From: CBDHCC01 sp965219235
GTDB taxonomy: Bacteria > Pseudomonadota > Alphaproteobacteria > Sphingomonadales > Sphingomonadaceae
Direction: 5' to 3'
DNA: 64,000 nucleotides
NCBI GenBank assembly: GCA_965219235.1
Contig: OZ244721.1
Coordinates: 372,001 to 436,000, forward strand
Below the pieces are notes generated by a model. The model was given only the letters and a program-made list of their open reading frames with translations. It searched no databases and was not told the DNA's origin. Both the position numbers and the translations under genes were made by a program. Shown here piece by piece: positions 61,309-64,000 of this stretch; within the stretch, counting starts at the first letter, position 1, and every line of letters begins with the position of its first letter.

Positions 61309-61402
61309 CGTCTTTGCGAGCCGCGGGCGAAGCACTCCAGAACCCGGCTCGCGCCACACCCGCCCTGGATCGCTTCGTCGCCTCCGGCTCCTCACAACGA
61401 TG
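61309..61402. repeat. dispersed inverted-repeat pair, family F (TTGCGAG...GAAGC type)
   Basis: CGTCTTTGCGAGCCGCGGGC followed by GAAGCACTCCAG (61309-61340) and CTGGATCGCTTCGTCGCCTC followed by CGGCTCCTCACAACGATG (61365-61402) are approximate reverse complements. They match a common proteobacterial repeat type. The pair lies in the 331-base gap between a glutathione transferase and the M3 peptidase; no gene is visible in that gap. Confidence 0.75.
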
Positions 61403-61519
61403 GACACGGGGCACAAGCGGGCGACGGCCAGCGAACCACCACCTGCCGCTCCACTCAGTTGCGGTTCAGCGCCGGGCCGTTAGGCGGGATCGACGAACCG
61501 AACAACGCAAGGAACGGGA

Positions 61520-63682
61520 ATGCGAACGCTGATGGCAGGATTGATGGGAACGAGCGCGGTGCTGGCGGGGTGCGCCACGACGGGAGAGAGCGCGGTGGCC
61601 GAGCCGGAGGCGGTGCGGGAGGCGAGCGTCGCCGCTTCGCAGACCACGGCCACCAACCCGCTGCTGGCCGACTGGACCGGCCCCTATGACGGTGTGCCGC
61701 CCTTCGGCCGCGTCGCGCTGTCCGACTATCCACCCGCGTTCCAGGCGGGGATGGACCGGCTGGGATCGGAGATCCGCGCCATCGCCGACGGCCCGGCCGC
61801 GCCCACCTTCGCCAACACGATGGAGGCGATGGAGCGCGCCGGCGAGACGCTCGACCGCGTCTACGCCGTGTGGGGTGTCCAGACCTCCAACCTGTCGAAC
61901 CCGCAGGTCCGCGCGATCGAGGCGGAGTGGGAGCCGAAGTTGACGGCCTTCCAGTCCGAACTCTATCTCGATCCAAAACTCTTCGCGCGGGTCGAGACGC
62001 TCTACAACGGCCGCGATCGCCTGAACCTCCAGCCCGACCAGCTCCGGCTGCTGGAACGCTCCTACGAGCGCTTCGTGCGCAATGGCGCCAAGCTGTCGCC
62101 GGACGCCAAGGCGCGTGTGGTCGCGATCGAGGGCGAACTGGCGGGCCTGTTCTCCTCCTTCTCCGAGAAGGTGCTGGGTGACGAGGAGTCGGTCACGGTG
62201 GTGACCGACAAGGCCCAGCTCGCGGGCCTGCCCGATGCGCTGGTCGCCAGCTTCGCCAAGGCCGCCAAGGACCAGGGCGTGGCGGGCTACGCGATCAAGA
62301 ACACACGCTCGTCCATGACCCCGGTGCTGGAGAACGCCACCGACCGCGCGCTGCGCGAGACGGTCTGGCGCGCCTATGTCGATCGCGGCGACAATGGCGG
62401 GGCGAACGACACCAACACCACGATCGCCAGGATCCTGAAGCTCCGGCAGGAGCGCGCTCAGCTGCTCGGCTTCCGCACCCACGCCGACTACCGGATGGCC
62501 GACACGATGGCCAGGACGCCGGCCAAGGCGATGGACCTGATGATGAAGGTCTGGCCCGCCGCCAAGGCGCGCGTCGCCGAGGAGGTGGCAGAGATGCAGG
62601 CCTTCGCCGACAGCACGAAGGCGGGCATCACCATCCAGCCCTGGGACTACCGCTACTATGCGGAAAAGGTGCGCAAGGCGAAGTACGACCTGGATGCGTC
62701 GGAGGTGAAGCCGTATTTCCAGCTCAAGAACATGGTCAATGCCATGTTCTATTCGGCCAACCGACTCTACGGTTTGAACTTCAAGGAGAACACGGGCAGC
62801 GTGCCCGTCTTCCATCCCGACGTGCGCACCTTCGAGGTGACGGACGCCGAGGGCAAGGTGCGCGGCATGTTCTACTTCGATCCCTATGCGCGCGACGGCA
62901 AGCGGTCGGGGGCGTGGGCCACGACCTATCGCTCGCGCGCCGGACTGACGAACGACGACATCGTGCTGGGGTCGAACAACAACAACTTCACCAAGCCGGC
63001 GGACGGCGCGGTCGCGCTGATCTCGCTCGACGACGCCCAGACGCTGTTCCACGAATTCGGCCATGCGCTGCACTATTTCATCAGCGACGTGCGCTATCCG
63101 GGGCTGCTCAACACGCCACGCGACTTCGTCGAATATCCCAGCCAGGTGAACGAGAATTGGGTCCTGACCCGCGATGTCCTCGACAGGTTCGCCCGCCACT
63201 ATCAGACCGGCGAGCCGATGCCGCAGGCGCTGCTCGACAAGATCGAGGCGTCGAGCACCTACGGACAGGGGTTCGCCACGGTCGAGTATCTGTCGAGCGC
63301 GCTGGTCGACATGAAGCTGCACGACCGCACCGTGCCGGTGACCGACCCCGACGCCTTCGAGCGCGAAACGCTCGCCGAGCTGGGGATGCCCAGGGAGATC
63401 GTGATGCGGCACCGGCTGCCGCAGTTCAATCACCTGTTCGCCTCCGACGGCTATTCGGCGGGCTATTACTCCTACCTCTGGTCGGAGACGATGGACGCCG
63501 ACACCTGGGCGGCGTTCGAGGAGACGGGCGACGACTGGAATCCGGCGGTGGCCAAGCGCTTCAAGACGATGCTGCTGGCGACCGGCAACCAGACCGACCG
63601 GGCGGAGGCCTATCGCGCGTTCAGGGGCCGCGATCCGGACGTGAACGCGCTGTTGAAGCGGCGGGGGTTCCCGACGCAGTAG
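61520..63682 (+). CDS. M3 family oligopeptidase, lipoprotein (dipeptidyl carboxypeptidase type)
   Basis: The 720-residue protein has a lipoprotein signal (lipobox LAGC, Cys18), then a long helical M3 domain. The zinc motif is HEFGHALH (His511 and His515, Glu512), followed by the third ligand Glu in FVEYPSQVNENW and the GYYSYLWSETMDADTW region. It resembles Dcp-type peptidases that release dipeptides from peptide C-termini. It would act at the cell envelope. The ATG at 61520 follows AAGGAACGGG. Confidence 0.95.
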   Translation: MRTLMAGLMGTSAVLAGCATTGESAVAEPEAVREASVAASQTTATNPLLADWTGPYDGVPPFGRVALSDYPPAFQAGMDRLGSEIRAIADGPAAPTFANTMEAMERAGETLDRVYAVWGVQTSNLSNPQVRAIEAEWEPKLTAFQSELYLDPKLFARVETLYNGRDRLNLQPDQLRLLERSYERFVRNGAKLSPDAKARVVAIEGELAGLFSSFSEKVLGDEESVTVVTDKAQLAGLPDALVASFAKAAKDQGVAGYAIKNTRSSMTPVLENATDRALRETVWRAYVDRGDNGGANDTNTTIARILKLRQERAQLLGFRTHADYRMADTMARTPAKAMDLMMKVWPAAKARVAEEVAEMQAFADSTKAGITIQPWDYRYYAEKVRKAKYDLDASEVKPYFQLKNMVNAMFYSANRLYGLNFKENTGSVPVFHPDVRTFEVTDAEGKVRGMFYFDPYARDGKRSGAWATTYRSRAGLTNDDIVLGSNNNNFTKPADGAVALISLDDAQTLFHEFGHALHYFISDVRYPGLLNTPRDFVEYPSQVNENWVLTRDVLDRFARHYQTGEPMPQALLDKIEASSTYGQGFATVEYLSSALVDMKLHDRTVPVTDPDAFERETLAELGMPREIVMRHRLPQFNHLFASDGYSAGYYSYLWSETMDADTWAAFEETGDDWNPAVAKRFKTMLLATGNQTDRAEAYRAFRGRDPDVNALLKRRGFPTQ

Positions 63683-63701
63683 GGTATAACTCTCCACCTC
63701 C

Positions 63702-63803
63702 GTCCAGGCTGAGCCTGTCGAAGCCCGCGTTCGACAGGGTGCCAGGCTGGACGGGGAGCCCCCATCCGACCACCCGGCCTTCGACAAGCTCAGGCTGAGT
63801 GGG
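63702..63803. repeat. dispersed inverted repeats, family A (three arms)
   Basis: Units GTCCAGGCTGAGCCTGTCGA (from 63702), TTCGACAGGGTGCCAGGCTG and CCTTCGACAAGCTCAGGCTG (to about 63803) form two nested inverted relationships. They fill most of the 165-base gap before the last gene. Confidence 0.82.
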
Positions 63804-63847
63804 CATGGGGGCCATCCGCCGCCACATGATGCACCGGAGCCGCCCCC

Positions 63848-64000
63848 GTGACCACGCCCGCCACCCTCGCCGCCGACGCCGCCACCCGCGCCGCGATGGC
63901 CGACGGCAACCCGCTCGACCCGACCAAGCCGATGGCGATCATCAACGCCAAGCTGCAGGGGTTCTGGGAAGGGCTGATCGCCCAGACGCCCAACATCATC
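63848..64000 (+). CDS. unidentified protein, 5' part only (runs off the window)
   Basis: From a GTG at 63848 the frame is open to the window end (51 residues). It has an Ala/Thr-rich start, then LDPTKPMAIINAKLQGFWEG and LIAQTPNII. The last part looks like the amphipathic helix before a first membrane span, as in some mechanosensitive channel (MscS) proteins, but that is a guess. Too little is visible to name it. Confidence 0.45.
   Translation, partial: MTTPATLAADAATRAAMADGNPLDPTKPMAIINAKLQGFWEGLIAQTPNII

Noticed and set aside
61189..61519. tRNA or small-RNA gene in the gap before the M3 peptidase
   Set aside because: No cloverleaf or GTTCRA-type T-loop was found; the strongest structure is the family-F repeat pair.

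Overview
The window is GC-rich, densely packed chromosomal DNA of an alphaproteobacterium, most likely a sphingomonad (Sphingomonas or a close relative). The evidence is the strong G/C third-position bias, frequent GTG starts and four-base GTGA/ATGA stop-start overlaps, and several families of short dispersed inverted repeats of the kind scattered through sphingomonad genomes. The long str-S10-spc-alpha ribosomal cluster reads without interruption from rpsL to rplQ. I see no rRNA, tRNA, CRISPR array, prophage or recognisable integrase.

Layout. 0.1-16.6 kb is mixed housekeeping and stress genes: an AI-2E type transporter and a LysR regulator divergent from pirin and wrbA, a DUF421 protein, a Bcr/CflA-type exporter, an RluA-type pseudouridine synthase, arfB, free methionine-R-sulfoxide reductase, an RcnB/glycine-zipper protein, an M28 peptidase and a universal stress protein. 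A pyruvate dehydrogenase block follows (E2 and lpd) with a Phd/PIN toxin-antitoxin pair and an acyl-CoA thioesterase between its two genes. Then come a PAP2 phosphatase, a DUF3140 protein and a CDF metal exporter. 16.7-37.0 kb is the ribosomal superoperon: rpsL, rpsG, fusA, tuf, then rpsJ to rplP, rpmC to rplO, secY, adk, rpsM, rpsK, rpoA and rplQ. A CcdA/CcdB pair sits between adk and rpsM. Two dispersed-repeat pairs lie inside this cluster, and strong perfect hairpins fill most of its longer gaps. 37.0-41.4 kb holds an S9 peptidase, a DUF559 gene framed by inverted 37-base repeats, and guaA.

41.4-51.8 kb is a probable genomic island at the 3' end of guaA. The last 15 bases of guaA, stop codon included, recur exactly 10.4 kb downstream. 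The island carries a TetR/RidA pair with palindromic operators and a LysR regulator divergent from a nine-gene run: three NmrA-type reductases, a cupin, two alpha/beta-hydrolases of epoxide-hydrolase type, a glutathione transferase, a flavin/pyridoxamine-oxidase-fold protein and a short-chain dehydrogenase. This looks like a detoxification or catabolic cassette for an unknown substrate. It has no visible integrase.

51.8-64 kb returns to core genes: a second Phd/PIN pair coupled to nth and an ArsC-like gene, panB, an atypical amidohydrolase flanked by similar dyads, the yfgM-like/bamB/der outer-membrane and ribosome-assembly block with a GGGGCA hexamer array before der, a degenerate Hpt protein, a glutathione transferase, an M3 oligopeptidase lipoprotein and the start of an unidentified gene.

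Themes. Three toxin-antitoxin pairs lie in line with essential genes. At least six families of short inverted repeats punctuate the intergenic gaps and supply the C-terminal codons of three genes. Ribosomal protein S12 carries arginine at residue 88, a position where that residue is known to give streptomycin resistance.
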